Of a stretch of DNA of 35,174 nucleotides, positions 1-6,057 are shown in pieces; positions within the stretch are counted from its first letter, which is position 1, and every line of letters begins with the position of its first letter. A model generated the notes under the pieces. It was not told the origin of the DNA and did no database searches. It saw only the letters and a program-made list of their open reading frames with translations. The position numbers and the translations under genes are program-made. Source of the stretch: Cyanobium sp. Cruz CV13-4-11 (lineage in GTDB: Bacteria; Cyanobacteriota; Cyanobacteriia; PCC-6307; Cyanobiaceae); contig NZ_JAGQCH010000028.1 of NCBI RefSeq assembly GCF_024346055.1, forward strand, positions 1 to 35,174, given 5' to 3'.

Positions 1-126
1 CCTTGATCCGCAACGACAGAGGGGCGGGCATCGCAGGGCTCCAGACCGGAATCGGAACCCTGTTGTCGCGTCTTGAGACCCGCCTATGTAGTTGCGCGGA
101 CCCGCCTACCTAATCGTCGCCGAACA
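1..126 (-). mobile_element. IS-like terminus running out of the left edge
   Basis: On the minus strand this stretch begins with TGTTCGG at 126 and carries two copies of a TAGGCGGGT unit (about 79-87 and 106-114) separated by a GCGCAACTAC-type spacer. The same two-unit arrangement occurs inverted at 35056-35098. Multiple short internal repeats behind a TGT terminus are typical of IS21-like ends. No transposase reading frame fits in the visible part. The inner boundary coincides with the point where the adjacent HNH endonuclease reading frame breaks, which supports an insertion. The family assignment is inference. Confidence 0.4.
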
Positions 127-127
127 A

Positions 128-425
128 CTAGCAGCGGCCCCGGGCGCGTGTGAGCACCTGGTACTTCACTGAGCCGCTGATTGGGGTGCGGTGGCGGCTG
201 CGGTGGGCAAACACCTCCTCGCCGCGCTGCTCGCGGAAGGCATCGAGGCGCTGGCGGCAGAGCTCCACCAGCACGTCGCGCTCGCCATCGCTCAACGCGT
301 CGCCGCCGATCAGGCTGTCGTGGCCATCGCCATAGGCGGTGATGCCGTTGAAGGTGAACCCGGCCCACCATGCGCTTCCCAGGATTCGGCGGGCCACGTC
401 CTGCGCCGGGGCCGGGCTGGCGGTT
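128..425 (-). pseudogene. HNH endonuclease fragment, cut at the zinc/HNH start
   Basis: The minus-strand translation runs from an ARRILG segment through FNGITAYGDG and SLIGGDALSDGER to FAHRSRHRTPISGSVKYQ and ends RARGRC. In HNH nucleases of the type common in cyanobacteria this last segment leads directly into the zinc-binding CxxC and the HNH catalytic core. Here the frame stops right after the first Cys, at the IS-like end. Between ARRILG and FNGIT an expected internal segment is missing and the frame slips; a KRMVGRV piece survives in another frame. The N-terminus is absent. It is a non-functional relic, and the same deleted form is present at 3181-3497 and 4262-4400. Confidence 0.6.
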
Positions 426-516
426 GCCGGGCGCCATGGCCAGGTCTGGCTCTGAGCGGCCCGTCAGGCCATCGCCCCTGCTGGGATCCCTTCTGGCTGT
501 GCCGCCCCAGCCCCCC
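419..516. repeat. Dispersed repeat R, copy 1
   Basis: This non-coding repeat contains the shared blocks GGCGGCCCGTCAGGC (with small differences), GGGATCCCTTCTGG and CTGTGCCGCCCCAGCCCC. Copies lie at 1129-1191, 2221-2360 and 4402-4464. Copy 1 lacks the roughly 40-base block that copies 1129-1191 and 2221-2360 carry before CTGTGCCG. Copy 1, like copy 4, lies immediately beside a decayed HNH fragment, so the two appear to have been duplicated together. Confidence 0.65.
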
Positions 517-550
517 ACCCAAGACTGATGACAAAAGGCACACAGGGCCT

Positions 551-556
551 TAGGGT
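551..556 (+). promoter_or_regulatory. Possible -10 element of the BrnT-like module
   Basis: TAGGGT ends six bases before the toxin ATG at 563. The same hexamer lies upstream of the secreted-protein genes starting at 11550 (minus) and 21477. If it is used as a -10 box the transcript would be nearly leaderless, and there is no Shine-Dalgarno sequence here. This is weak evidence based on position and recurrence only. Confidence 0.25.
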
Positions 557-562
557 GTTGCC

Positions 563-844
563 ATGAAGCCCTTTCGCTGGAGCGCAGGCAAGAACGAGGT
601 CCTTCAGCTTCAACGAGGCGTTTCCTTCGAGGCCGTGGTGGTCGCTATCGAATCCGGTGATCTGCTCGACATCGTTGAGCATCCGAACCAGGCCCGCTAC
701 CCAGGCCAGCGCATTCTTGTCGTTCTGATCTCCGGCTATGCCCATTTAGTGCCTTCTATCGGGGCCGACGATCACTTCTTTCTCAAAACCATCATTCCCA
801 GCCGCAAAGCCACCCTCGCCTACCGCCCAGGAGACGCACCATGA
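563..844 (+). CDS. BrnT-like toxin of a type II TA module
   Basis: The 93-residue protein starts MKPFRWSAGKNEVLQLQRGV and ends with FFLKTIIPSRKATLAY. This matches the small toxin family related to BrnT, predicted ribonucleases with the RelE-like fold. The N-terminal WxxxKNExLxxxRGVSFE pattern corresponds to the BrnT WDxxKxxxNxxKHGVxFE signature. No frame damage is visible. It overlaps the next gene by four bases (ATGA), the usual toxin-first arrangement of BrnT/BrnA-type modules. A decayed copy of the toxin-antitoxin junction lies at 3107-3180. The RNA target and true activity cannot be read from the sequence. Confidence 0.75.
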   Translation: MKPFRWSAGKNEVLQLQRGVSFEAVVVAIESGDLLDIVEHPNQARYPGQRILVVLISGYAHLVPSIGADDHFFLKTIIPSRKATLAYRPGDAP

Positions 845-1110
845 ACCCCCTTGATCACGAAGAGCAGGAGATCCTGGAAGCCTTCGAAGCGGGCACGCTC
901 CGTTCGGTGGCTACGGCTGCCGAGCGCTCCCGCCTGGAAGCCTCCGCAAGGTCAACGGCCAGCAAGGATCAGCGCATCAACATTCGCCTCACCAGTGAGG
1001 ATCTGGGCGCCTTGCGTGCCCGTGCCCTGCAGGAGGGCATTCCCTACCAGACCCTGATCAGCAGTGTCCTTCACAAGTACGTGTGCGGCAGGCTTCTCGA
1101 TCGCCCCTGA
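841..1110 (+). CDS. RHH-type antitoxin partner of the BrnT-like toxin
   Basis: This 89-residue protein has an acidic, Glu-rich N-terminal helix (about residues 1-35). A ribbon-helix-helix-like segment follows (about 45-85) with INIRLTSEDLGALRARA and IPYQTLISSVLHKYV. That pattern, beta-strand residues INIRLT followed by two helices, is typical of CopG/BrnA-type antitoxins that bind their own promoter as dimers. The ATG overlaps the toxin stop codon, implying translational coupling. It probably neutralises the 563-844 product and represses the pair. Confidence 0.75.
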   Translation: MNPLDHEEQEILEAFEAGTLRSVATAAERSRLEASARSTASKDQRINIRLTSEDLGALRARALQEGIPYQTLISSVLHKYVCGRLLDRP

Positions 1111-1128
1111 GCGTGTGGAGCTTCGTGG

Positions 1129-1191
1129 TTTTGGGCGTGATGCGGCTGCCGCCAACCCGGCTCAGGGTGTGGCTGTGCCGCCCCAGTCCCC
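1129..1191. repeat. Dispersed repeat R, copy 2 (right part)
   Basis: TTTTGGGCGTGATGCGG, then CCAACCCGGCTC, then GTGTGGCTGTGCCGCC match 2299-2360 almost base for base. It lies directly downstream of the antitoxin stop codon, and no reading frame is conserved across the copies. Only the right-hand part of the longer copy at 2221-2360 is present. Confidence 0.6.
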
Positions 1192-1335
1192 GACCCGTGC
1201 TCTCGTCGGTGGCGTGGACAAGGGCCCGTTGTTTTGAGGGTGGACGGCAGGCAGAAGGGAGAGAACCGGGATTCAACAGCCTGTCCCGAGGACGGGGGCT
1301 TTCTGCTTCAGAGATGCCCAAGAGAGCCGAAAAGG

Positions 1336-1343
1336 TATAGAAT
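1336..1343 (+). promoter_or_regulatory. Possible -10 box of the brnTA operon
   Basis: TATAGAAT ends nine bases before the brnT ATG at 1353. In the degenerate second copy of this locus the matching bases are changed (GGAACTGAAT near 5215-5225), so the putative box has decayed together with the gene. No clear -35 was identified. Confidence 0.35.
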
Positions 1344-1352
1344 CAGCCCCGT

Positions 1353-1616
1353 ATGGAGTTCGTGTTCGATCCGCACAAGAGTGCCTCCAGCCTTGCCAAG
1401 CACGGCATCGACTTCCTTGCTGCCCAGCAGCTCTGAAACGATTCGGAGCTCCTGGAGCTTCCGGCCCGCACCACCGGGGAGCCAAGATTCCTGGTGATCG
1501 GCAGGATTGGCCTCAAGCACTGGTCAGCCGTGATCACTTACCGCGACCAGAGCATCCGATTGATTTCCGTTCGGCGGTCCAGACCAGAAGAGGTGGAGCT
1601 CTATGAACAGTTCTGA
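1353..1616 (+). pseudogene. brnT: brnT toxin interrupted by an in-frame TGA
   Basis: The frame reads MEFVFDPHKSASSLAKHGID at the start and VRRSRPEEVELYEQF at the end, both BrnT hallmarks, for 87 codons in total. Codon 28 (1434-1436) is TGA, where BrnT relatives usually carry Trp in QQLWxD, so a single TGG to TGA change explains it. The rest of the frame, including the KHWSAVITYR and IRLISVRRSR core strands, is undamaged, which points to a recent mutation. The 3' end overlaps brnA by 14 bases. The product as it stands would be a 27-residue peptide. The toxin is therefore probably dead unless the stop is read through or is a sequencing error. Confidence 0.8.
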
Positions 1617-1833
1617 TTTCGATCAACGTTTCGATGCCGGCGAGTCCGTGCTTGAGGCCCTCGACCTCGGCGGTGCCCGTCGCCGTCGGCTGGAGCAGAA
1701 ACGCGTCAACGTTGACATCCCTGTGTGGATGATCGATCAGCTCGATCGCGAAGCCAGCCGCCTCGGCGTCACGCGTCAGTCGATCATCAAGGTGTGGTTG
1801 GCGGAGCGGCTGGAGCAGCGGACGTCTGCTTGA
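1603..1833 (+). CDS. brnA: BrnA-type antitoxin
   Basis: The protein has 76 residues: a variable N-terminal half, then an RHH DNA-binding segment KRVNVDIPVWMIDQLDREAS and RLGVTRQSIIKVWLAERL. The strand VNVDIP plus two helices is the classic antitoxin dimerisation fold. The start overlaps the brnT 3' end, as in canonical brnTA operons. The gene is intact although the toxin carries a nonsense codon, so it could still repress its promoter or cross-neutralise a related toxin. Specific partners are inference. Confidence 0.75.
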   Translation: MNSSDFDQRFDAGESVLEALDLGGARRRRLEQKRVNVDIPVWMIDQLDREASRLGVTRQSIIKVWLAERLEQRTSA

Positions 1834-1859
1834 ACCCCGAGCTATGACTTCTATCCAGA

Positions 1860-2102
1860 AGGATGAGGCCGCACCCAAAAGGATCGAGCAGCGCAAAGCG
1901 GTCGCGTTGCGCCAGCCAGGCATCAGGCACGGTGATCAGCAGGTCCACATCGGAGGCCATCTCCTCGGACCCTCGACCCGTAGCCGCAGGCTTCTCCGCA
2001 GGAGTACAGACGTACATCGGCAGCGGGAATCAGCTGGCGAATGCCGGCAACCATGCCCGCCAGCCTCGGCTCGATCGGTTTGGAGGCTGTGGTGGCAGTC
2101 AT
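1860..2102 (-). pseudogene. MNT nucleotidyltransferase antitoxin relic
   Basis: The minus-strand start MTATTASKPIEPRLAGMVAG and IRQLIPAADVRLY resembles the N-terminus of the intact MNT gene at 3894-4250. After RLY a short extra segment of about 24 bases is present, then a GSRVRG stretch. The frame then slips so that SDVDLLITVPDAWLAQRDRF continues in another phase before a second break. The GSx10DxD motif of minimal nucleotidyltransferases is thus split across frames. No HEPN partner remains beside it. Confidence 0.6.
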
Positions 2103-2220
2103 GACTCCATTCTGACGGCCACTGGCTTCGCCCGGTAGCGGGCACTCCATCGCTGCGGTCTGGATGAACGCGCGCAGGCCAAGGAAGGCAGCAGAGGGGC
2201 CGGTGGCCATGGAGTGATGC

Positions 2221-2360
2221 TGGCGGCTGCCGGGCGACCGGGCCAGGGTTGGTTTTGGGCGGCCCGTCAGGCAGGAGCTCCTGCTGGGATCCCTTCTGGT
2301 TTGGGCGTGATGCGGATGCAGCCAACCCGGCTCCGGGTGTGGCTGTGCCGCCTCAGCCCC
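2221..2360. repeat. Dispersed repeat R, longest copy
   Basis: This copy contains both the left part seen at 419-516 and 4402-4464 (GGCGGCCCGTCAGGC, GGGATCCCTTCTGG) and the right part seen at 1129-1191 (TTTGGGCGTGATGCGG to CTGTGCCGCCTCAGCCCC). It is probably closest to the full unit, about 140 bases. No start, stop or frame is shared by all copies. Confidence 0.6.
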
Positions 2361-2452
2361 TATGCCACCCCGCGGCCCCAGGCAACTGCAGCAGGTCGGC
2401 GAGGGGTGTCGTTCCCATCGCCCTCGACGGGGATGCAGTCCAGAATGGAGCC

Positions 2453-2767
2453 ATGGCTGCCCCTTCGACCCAGGAAACCTCCCTCTCCCAGCGGCTCCAG
2501 GGCGCCCGTGAGCAAGTGCTGGCCGTGGCTCACCGCCATGGGGCCCGCAACCTGCGGATCTATGGCTCGGTGGCCCGTGGCCAGGATCGGCCCGGCAGCG
2601 ACCTTGACCTGCTGGTGGATCTGGAACGGGGCTGTTCCCTGCTGGAGGTGATCGCTCTTCGGCAGGAACTGGAAGCTCTCTTGAATTGCCAGGTGGATCT
2701 GGCGGAAGCTGCGCAGTTGCATCCTTTGATCCGCGATCAGATCATTGCGCAGGCAAAGGCTTTGTGA
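2453..2767 (+). CDS. MNT-domain nucleotidyltransferase antitoxin (MntA-type)
   Basis: The 104-residue minimal nucleotidyltransferase has a basic helix up front, then the family signature GSVARGQDRPGSDLDLL (GSx10DxD) at about residues 42-58, followed by a third acidic position in CQVDL. In MNT/HEPN modules this enzyme AMPylates the HEPN RNase on a tyrosine and so silences it. The ATG at 2453 is chosen because the similarity to MNT proteins begins just after it, although the frame is open further upstream. The stop codon overlaps the GTG of the HEPN gene by four bases. Confidence 0.8.
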   Translation: MAAPSTQETSLSQRLQGAREQVLAVAHRHGARNLRIYGSVARGQDRPGSDLDLLVDLERGCSLLEVIALRQELEALLNCQVDLAEAAQLHPLIRDQIIAQAKAL

Positions 2768-3105
2768 GCAAGGATCTCCTTTACCTCACCAGCATTGCCG
2801 AAGCTCTTGAGCGCATCACTCTCTACTCCATAGAAGGCCGCTCAGCCTTTCTTGCTTCCACGCTTGTGCAGGATGGAGTGATCCGTAACTTGATCGTGGT
2901 CGGCGAAGCCGTGAAGAATCTGTCGGCGGATCTTCGCGAGTCCGAACCGTCCACTCCTTGGAAGTCCATCGCCGGCATGCGAGATGTCCTGATTCATGAT
3001 TACTTGCGTGTGAATCTGGAGCAGGTCTGGGAAACCGTGGCGCGTGATCTCCCTCCCCTTGGTCTCACCGTTCACTCGCTGATTGAGCGGCATAGGAACG
3101 ATTGA
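2764..3105 (+). CDS. HEPN-domain RNase toxin (HepT, DUF86)
   Basis: The 113-residue, mainly alpha-helical protein starts at GTG 2764 inside the MNT stop codon. The HEPN active-site motif Rx4HxY is intact in MRDVLIHDYLRV (about residues 72-83). AVKNLSADLRES lies in the preceding helix. DUF86 proteins are the toxic RNase half of MNT/HEPN modules, and the Tyr of the motif is the AMPylation target. With both genes intact and coupled, this is one of the best preserved TA pairs in the left accessory block. Confidence 0.8.
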   Translation: MSKDLLYLTSIAEALERITLYSIEGRSAFLASTLVQDGVIRNLIVVGEAVKNLSADLRESEPSTPWKSIAGMRDVLIHDYLRVNLEQVWETVARDLPPLGLTVHSLIERHRND

Positions 3106-3106
3106 G

Positions 3107-3180
3107 CGCGAAGCCAGCATCGCCTACTGCCCAGGAGTCCCACCATGAGCCCCCTGGATCACGAAGAGCAGGTGATCCTG
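3107..3180 (+). pseudogene. Relic of the BrnT-like/RHH toxin-antitoxin junction
   Basis: The bases match 813-886: end of the toxin frame (CGCCTACTGCCCAGGAG), the ATGA overlap region, and the first codons of the antitoxin (ATGAGCCCCCTGGATCACG, up to GTGATCCTG). Similarity stops at 3180, where a decayed HNH fragment on the opposite strand begins. Only about 75 bases survive, so nothing functional is encoded. It shows that a second copy of this TA module once existed here. Confidence 0.65.
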
Positions 3181-3497
3181 CCGCTCGCGGCATAGCTGCA
3201 GCAGCGCGTCACGTAGTGGCTGAGCCATGCTGGCCTTTGGCCAGGTAACGGCGTCGCTCAGTTCGTCGCCGCCGATCAGGCTGTAGGCGCCGTTGCCGTA
3301 GGGAGTGATGCCGTTGAAGGTGAACCCGGCCCACCTTGCGCTTCCAGGATCCGGCGGGCCACGTCGTGTGCGGGGGTCGGGCTGCGGCGGCCGAGCAGTT
3401 CCATGCGCATGAGCGGTTGGTCGATGGGGCTCATGCGCATGCGCTTGGCGATGGTCTCGCGCAGGCGCTCGTAGGCGGTGGAGGGGGGCGGGGGCAT
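3181..3497 (-). pseudogene. HNH endonuclease fragment with N-terminus
   Basis: The minus-strand frame starts MPPPPSTAYERLRETIAKRM, passes RMSPIDQPLMRMELLGRRS and reaches DVARRILE, the N-terminal region of the HNH-nuclease family fragmented elsewhere in this window. It then carries the same internal deletion as the copies at 128-425 and 4262-4400, resuming out of frame as FNGITPYGNGAYSLIGGDEL and ending ALLQLCRER at 3181. It lacks the RTPISGSVKYQ segment and the HNH core. It is dead as a nuclease and abuts the TA relic 3107-3180. Confidence 0.55.
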
Positions 3498-3507
3498 GGA
3501 AGAGCCC

Positions 3508-3907
3508 TCAGGCCTCAGCTTCGGAACCCGGCACGACCAACGCCTCCAACCGAGTCACGAGCTGCTTCACTTGGAGATTGAAGGCCTCCCGATCCAGCCC
3601 CAGGGGAGCGGGATCGGCGTCATAGCGGAACTGCACGGCGTAGACGGTGAGTTGAGCGAGCGCCTCCAGGTCGGGCCGCGGCTACTCCCTCGGCCTCCAG
3701 CAGCAACAGCAGTCGGCGCAGGTCATGGGTGAGAGGCGGGTCACCACCGAGCTGTAAGTACCAGGCTTTGAGCGCCTTCTCCACCGCCTGCTGCAACCAG
3801 AAGCCCCAGGCACCCTCCCGGAACACAACTGGATCGCTGGAGGCCTCGGCGGTCTCCAGATCGGCGATGGCGATCTTCAGCAGACCTTCCGGCTCAGAGA
3901 GCGCCAT
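3508..3907 (-). pseudogene. HEPN-domain protein with a one-base frameshift
   Basis: The first part, MALSEPEGLLKIAIADLETA through WLQQAVEKALKAWYLQLGGD to LTHDLRRLLLLLEAEGV, is a clear HEPN domain of the type paired with MNT enzymes. Near 3670-3685 the frame shifts by one base. The conserved C-terminus (RPDLEALAQLTVYAVQFRYD, then NLQVKQLVTRLEALVV) continues in another phase to a TGA at 3508-3510. The gene starts 14 bases inside the end of the MNT gene, so the pair was an operon. Removing one G in the GCCGCGGCCC run restores the full-length frame. It is either a real pseudogene or a sequencing error. Confidence 0.65.
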
Positions 3908-4250
3908 CCAGCAATCGCCCCTCCCGGAACGCCCTGCCGATCACGTGAATGCGCCACTGGCGGCGTTCCTCGCACTCCCGCTCGGAGTACAGCAGCAGAT
4001 CCAGTGACATATCCGCTCGCGCCAGCAGCGCCCATAGCTGATTGAGCACCTCGAAGCGGTTGCGTCCCTCCAGCCAGTTATCCGGGGCCGTGATCAGCAG
4101 ATCGATGTCCGAATCAGGGCCAGCGGTGCCCCGGGCCCTGGAGCCGAACAGACGAACCTCCGAGCCAGGAATCACGCCATGGATCACCGCCGCCATCGCC
4201 TGCAGGCGGGCATTGATCGGCAGCGCAAGCGGGGTGTTCATGCCCTGCAT
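3894..4250 (-). CDS. MNT-domain nucleotidyltransferase antitoxin
   Basis: The protein has 118 residues from ATG 4250; an alternative ATG three codons in, at 4241, is equally possible. The GSx10DxD motif is complete in GSRARGTAGPDSDIDLL, with the third carboxylate region at MSLDLLLYSE. It is the presumed antitoxin for the overlapping HEPN gene downstream (3508-3907). The enzyme is intact while its partner is frameshifted. The relic at 1860-2102 shares its N-terminal layout and the PDxWLxxRxRFxxL segment, so the two loci are related. Confidence 0.75.
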   Translation of the reverse strand: MQGMNTPLALPINARLQAMAAVIHGVIPGSEVRLFGSRARGTAGPDSDIDLLITAPDNWLEGRNRFEVLNQLWALLARADMSLDLLLYSERECEERRQWRIHVIGRAFREGRLLDGAL

Positions 4251-4261
4251 TCTGATTTCCC

Positions 4262-4400
4262 GCGCTCGGCGTCGCTCAGCTCATCGCCGCCGATCAGGCT
4301 GTAGGCGCCGTTGCCGTAGGGAGTGATGCCGTTGAAGGTGAACCCGGCCCACCATCCGCTTCCCTGGATCCGGCGGGCCACGTCCTGCGCCGGGGCCGGG
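4262..4400 (-). pseudogene. Third copy of the decayed HNH fragment
   Basis: The minus strand again reads PAQDVARRIxG, joined to a frame-shifted FNGITPYGNGAYSLIGGDEL and ending at the SDAE region. It carries the same internal deletion as the copies at 128-425 and 3181-3497 and is shorter at both ends. It lies just upstream of the MNT gene and continues on its other side into repeat R (4402-4464), exactly as copy 128-425 continues into 419-516. Confidence 0.55.
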
Positions 4401-4401
4401 C

Positions 4402-4464
4402 TCCAGGCCAGGGTTTGTTTTGGGCGGCCCGTCAGGCCATCGATCTTGCTGGAATCCCTTCTGG
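4402..4464. repeat. Dispersed repeat R, copy 4 (left part)
   Basis: CCAGGCCAGGGTTTGTTTTG, then GGCGGCCCGTCAGGCCATCG, then GGAATCCCTTCTGG match 2236-2299 and 436-496. The repeat ends about 35 bases before mazE, so the mazEF promoter probably begins inside or just after it. Confidence 0.6.
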
Positions 4465-4482
4465 CGCGTCTATCCTTTCGTT

Positions 4483-4488
4483 TATACG
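4483..4488 (+). promoter_or_regulatory. Possible -10 box of mazEF
   Basis: TATACG, in the context TCGTTTATACGCC, lies ten bases before the mazE ATG. The local run is AT-rich relative to its surroundings. No convincing -35 or Shine-Dalgarno sequence is present, so a short or absent leader is suggested. Confidence 0.3.
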
Positions 4489-4498
4489 CCTGAGTCCC

Positions 4499-4759
4499 AT
4501 GGCTGCCACCCCTTCCCGCCAGGCCCTGCGCCGTTGGGGTAACAGCCTCGGCATCCGTTTGCCCGCCTCCATTGCCCGTGAGGCTCAGCTTCAGGTGGAT
4601 CAGGCCGTGGAAGTCTCCGTTGTGGAGGGAGGCGTGATGATCCGGCCGGTGCAGCGACGCCTTTCCCTGGCCGAACGGCTTGAGGCCTACCAGCCCATGG
4701 CTGGCGAACCCACCGAGGCCATGGCCTTCCGTCCGGTTGGTGCTGAGGTCATCGAGTGA
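4499..4759 (+). CDS. mazE: MazE-type (AbrB-fold) antitoxin
   Basis: The 86-residue protein has an N-terminal swapped-hairpin DNA-binding domain: LRRWGNSLGIRLPASIARE (about residues 10-28), then VDQAVEVSVVEGGVMIRPV. RRWGNSLGIRLP is the hallmark of MazE antitoxins. The C-terminal tail LSLAERLEAYQPMAGE is the usual disordered toxin-binding part. The ATG at 4499 fits the start of family similarity, although the frame is open upstream. Its stop overlaps the GTG of mazF by four bases. Confidence 0.85.
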   Translation: MAATPSRQALRRWGNSLGIRLPASIAREAQLQVDQAVEVSVVEGGVMIRPVQRRLSLAERLEAYQPMAGEPTEAMAFRPVGAEVIE

Positions 4760-5139
4760 GTCCCCGCCCTGCCGTCCAAGGCTGGGTGCCCGATCGCGGC
4801 GACGTGATCGGGATCGACCACAACCCCCAGGCAGGCCGCGAGAGGAGGGATCACCATCCCTTTGCGGTGCTTTCCACCGCTTCCTTCCACACCACCGTGG
4901 GCCTGGTGGTGGGCTGCGCCATGACCACAGCTCCTTACAACCGTGGCTCCACCCTTGCTGTGGACCTGGGCCCCATCCCCGATCGGCCGGGTACCCACAG
5001 CTACGTGCTGTGCCAGCAACTCAAATCGTTCGACTGGCGCGCCAGGGGCGCTCGCCCGCATCCGGTCGGGCGATTGAACGACTCGCAACTGGAGGAGGTG
5101 ATGGCGATTGTGGGGCAGATTCTGGGGTTGGTGGTCTGA
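4756..5139 (+). CDS. mazF: MazF endoribonuclease toxin
   Basis: The 127-residue protein (GTG start) has the MazF beta-barrel signatures: WVPDRGDVIGIDHNPQAGRE, then RRDHHPFAVLSTASFHTTVG, the TTAPYNRG strand, and QLKSFDWRARGA in the RNA-binding region. MazF toxins cut single-stranded mRNA at short specific sequences; the site cannot be predicted here. The frame is intact and coupled to mazE, so this is a complete module. The C-terminal ILGLVV helix is present. Confidence 0.85.
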   Translation: MSPRPAVQGWVPDRGDVIGIDHNPQAGRERRDHHPFAVLSTASFHTTVGLVVGCAMTTAPYNRGSTLAVDLGPIPDRPGTHSYVLCQQLKSFDWRARGARPHPVGRLNDSQLEEVMAIVGQILGLVV

Positions 5140-5236
5140 GCCAGTGGCCTTCAGTTGAACCCATGGGGGTGGGCGAGACCGTGTGGCTTTGAAGGTTTCG
5201 AAAGGAGACGAAAAGGAACTGAATCAGCACCGTGGG

Positions 5237-5352
5237 GAGTTCGCCTTCGATCTGGCCAGGAGAGCCTCCAGCTTTGCCAAACACGGCATCGACTTCCTTG
5301 CTGCCCAGCAGCTCTTGAACGATTCGGAGCTCCTGGAGGTTCCGGCCTGCAC
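5237..5352 (+). pseudogene. BrnT toxin fragment (second copy)
   Basis: Codons from GEFAFDLARRASSFAKHGID through FLAAQQLLNDSELLEVPA align with the brnT locus at 1353-1616. Similarity ends abruptly at about 5352, so the C-terminal half and the brnA partner are missing. At the position where the first copy has TGA this copy has TTG (Leu). The start codon and -10 region are altered. It is a dead relic, GC-rich like its surroundings. Confidence 0.65.
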
Positions 5353-5474
5353 CATTACTGCGATCCGTGTGACGTGACCCTGAAATGGTTAATCGGATGC
5401 TTGAAGTTCAATCCGACGTCATTTTCCGATGGCATGAGTTTCCCGCCAGCTCATCTCAACACCCCTGTATCGAA

Positions 5475-5665
5475 TGATTCAGCTCCACCGCCGCGTTCCA
5501 TTCCGGCTGGTGCAACGCCAACCCATCGGCCCCATGCCGCCGCGGGATCACCAGGCTGTGCCCAGGCGTCACCGGATCGGCATCGGCGATGCACAGCTCC
5601 AGTTTGTTCTCCAGCAGCACCCGGCCGCTAGCCTCTAGCGCGCAGAACACACAGCCCGCCTCGCG
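5475..5665 (-). pseudogene. HIT-family protein fragment
   Basis: The minus-strand frame contains AGCVFCALEASGRVLLENKL, then ELCIADADPVTPGHSLVIPR, then HQPEWNAAVEL. This is the N-terminal half of a HIT-domain nucleotide hydrolase (CxFC, then PVxPGHxLVIPRRH). The frame diverges after WNAAVEL, before the histidine triad HxHxHxx, so the catalytic motif is lost. No credible start codon precedes CVFC. It is a relic. Confidence 0.6.
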
Positions 5666-6057
5666 CCTCCCATCGCTTGTCGGTATTGCAGCGGAAGCAG
5701 CGGGTCTGAACTCACTCGCTCCGGTTCTCTCAGGGAGGACCAGCAGTGCATCCAACCATGCCCCATGCCCGCCCCAGCCACGTGGCCCGGAACGGGGGCA
5801 TGGGCAGCCGGAGCGGTGGGGCGGCATCTGCTGCTGGCGGGGCTGGCATCACCACGTCTTAGATGAAATAGGTACCAAAGCAGTCAACGTCTACGCCATG
5901 CCGTAGCGGCCATCTACGAACTCTCAGCTCACTGGAGATAACCGCCCGCCCGACCGTGGTGGAACGCGAAGACCTGGCAACTAGCTATCTACCAGTAGCT
6001 ATCTGCCAGCCATGCTTGCGCTGGTGGATGGTCTGACGGACGGTCAGTTGTTGTTGC
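5666..6057. other. Gene-free stretch
   Basis: Short open frames occur here on both strands, but none has a recognisable domain or a believable start. It separates the TA block from the RTX gene. I see no clear terminator or repeat. Confidence 0.4.

Noticed and set aside
1434..1436. Selenocysteine at the TGA of brnT
   Set aside because: The family has Trp at this position, no SECIS-like hairpin is evident after the codon, and no Sec genes are in the window.
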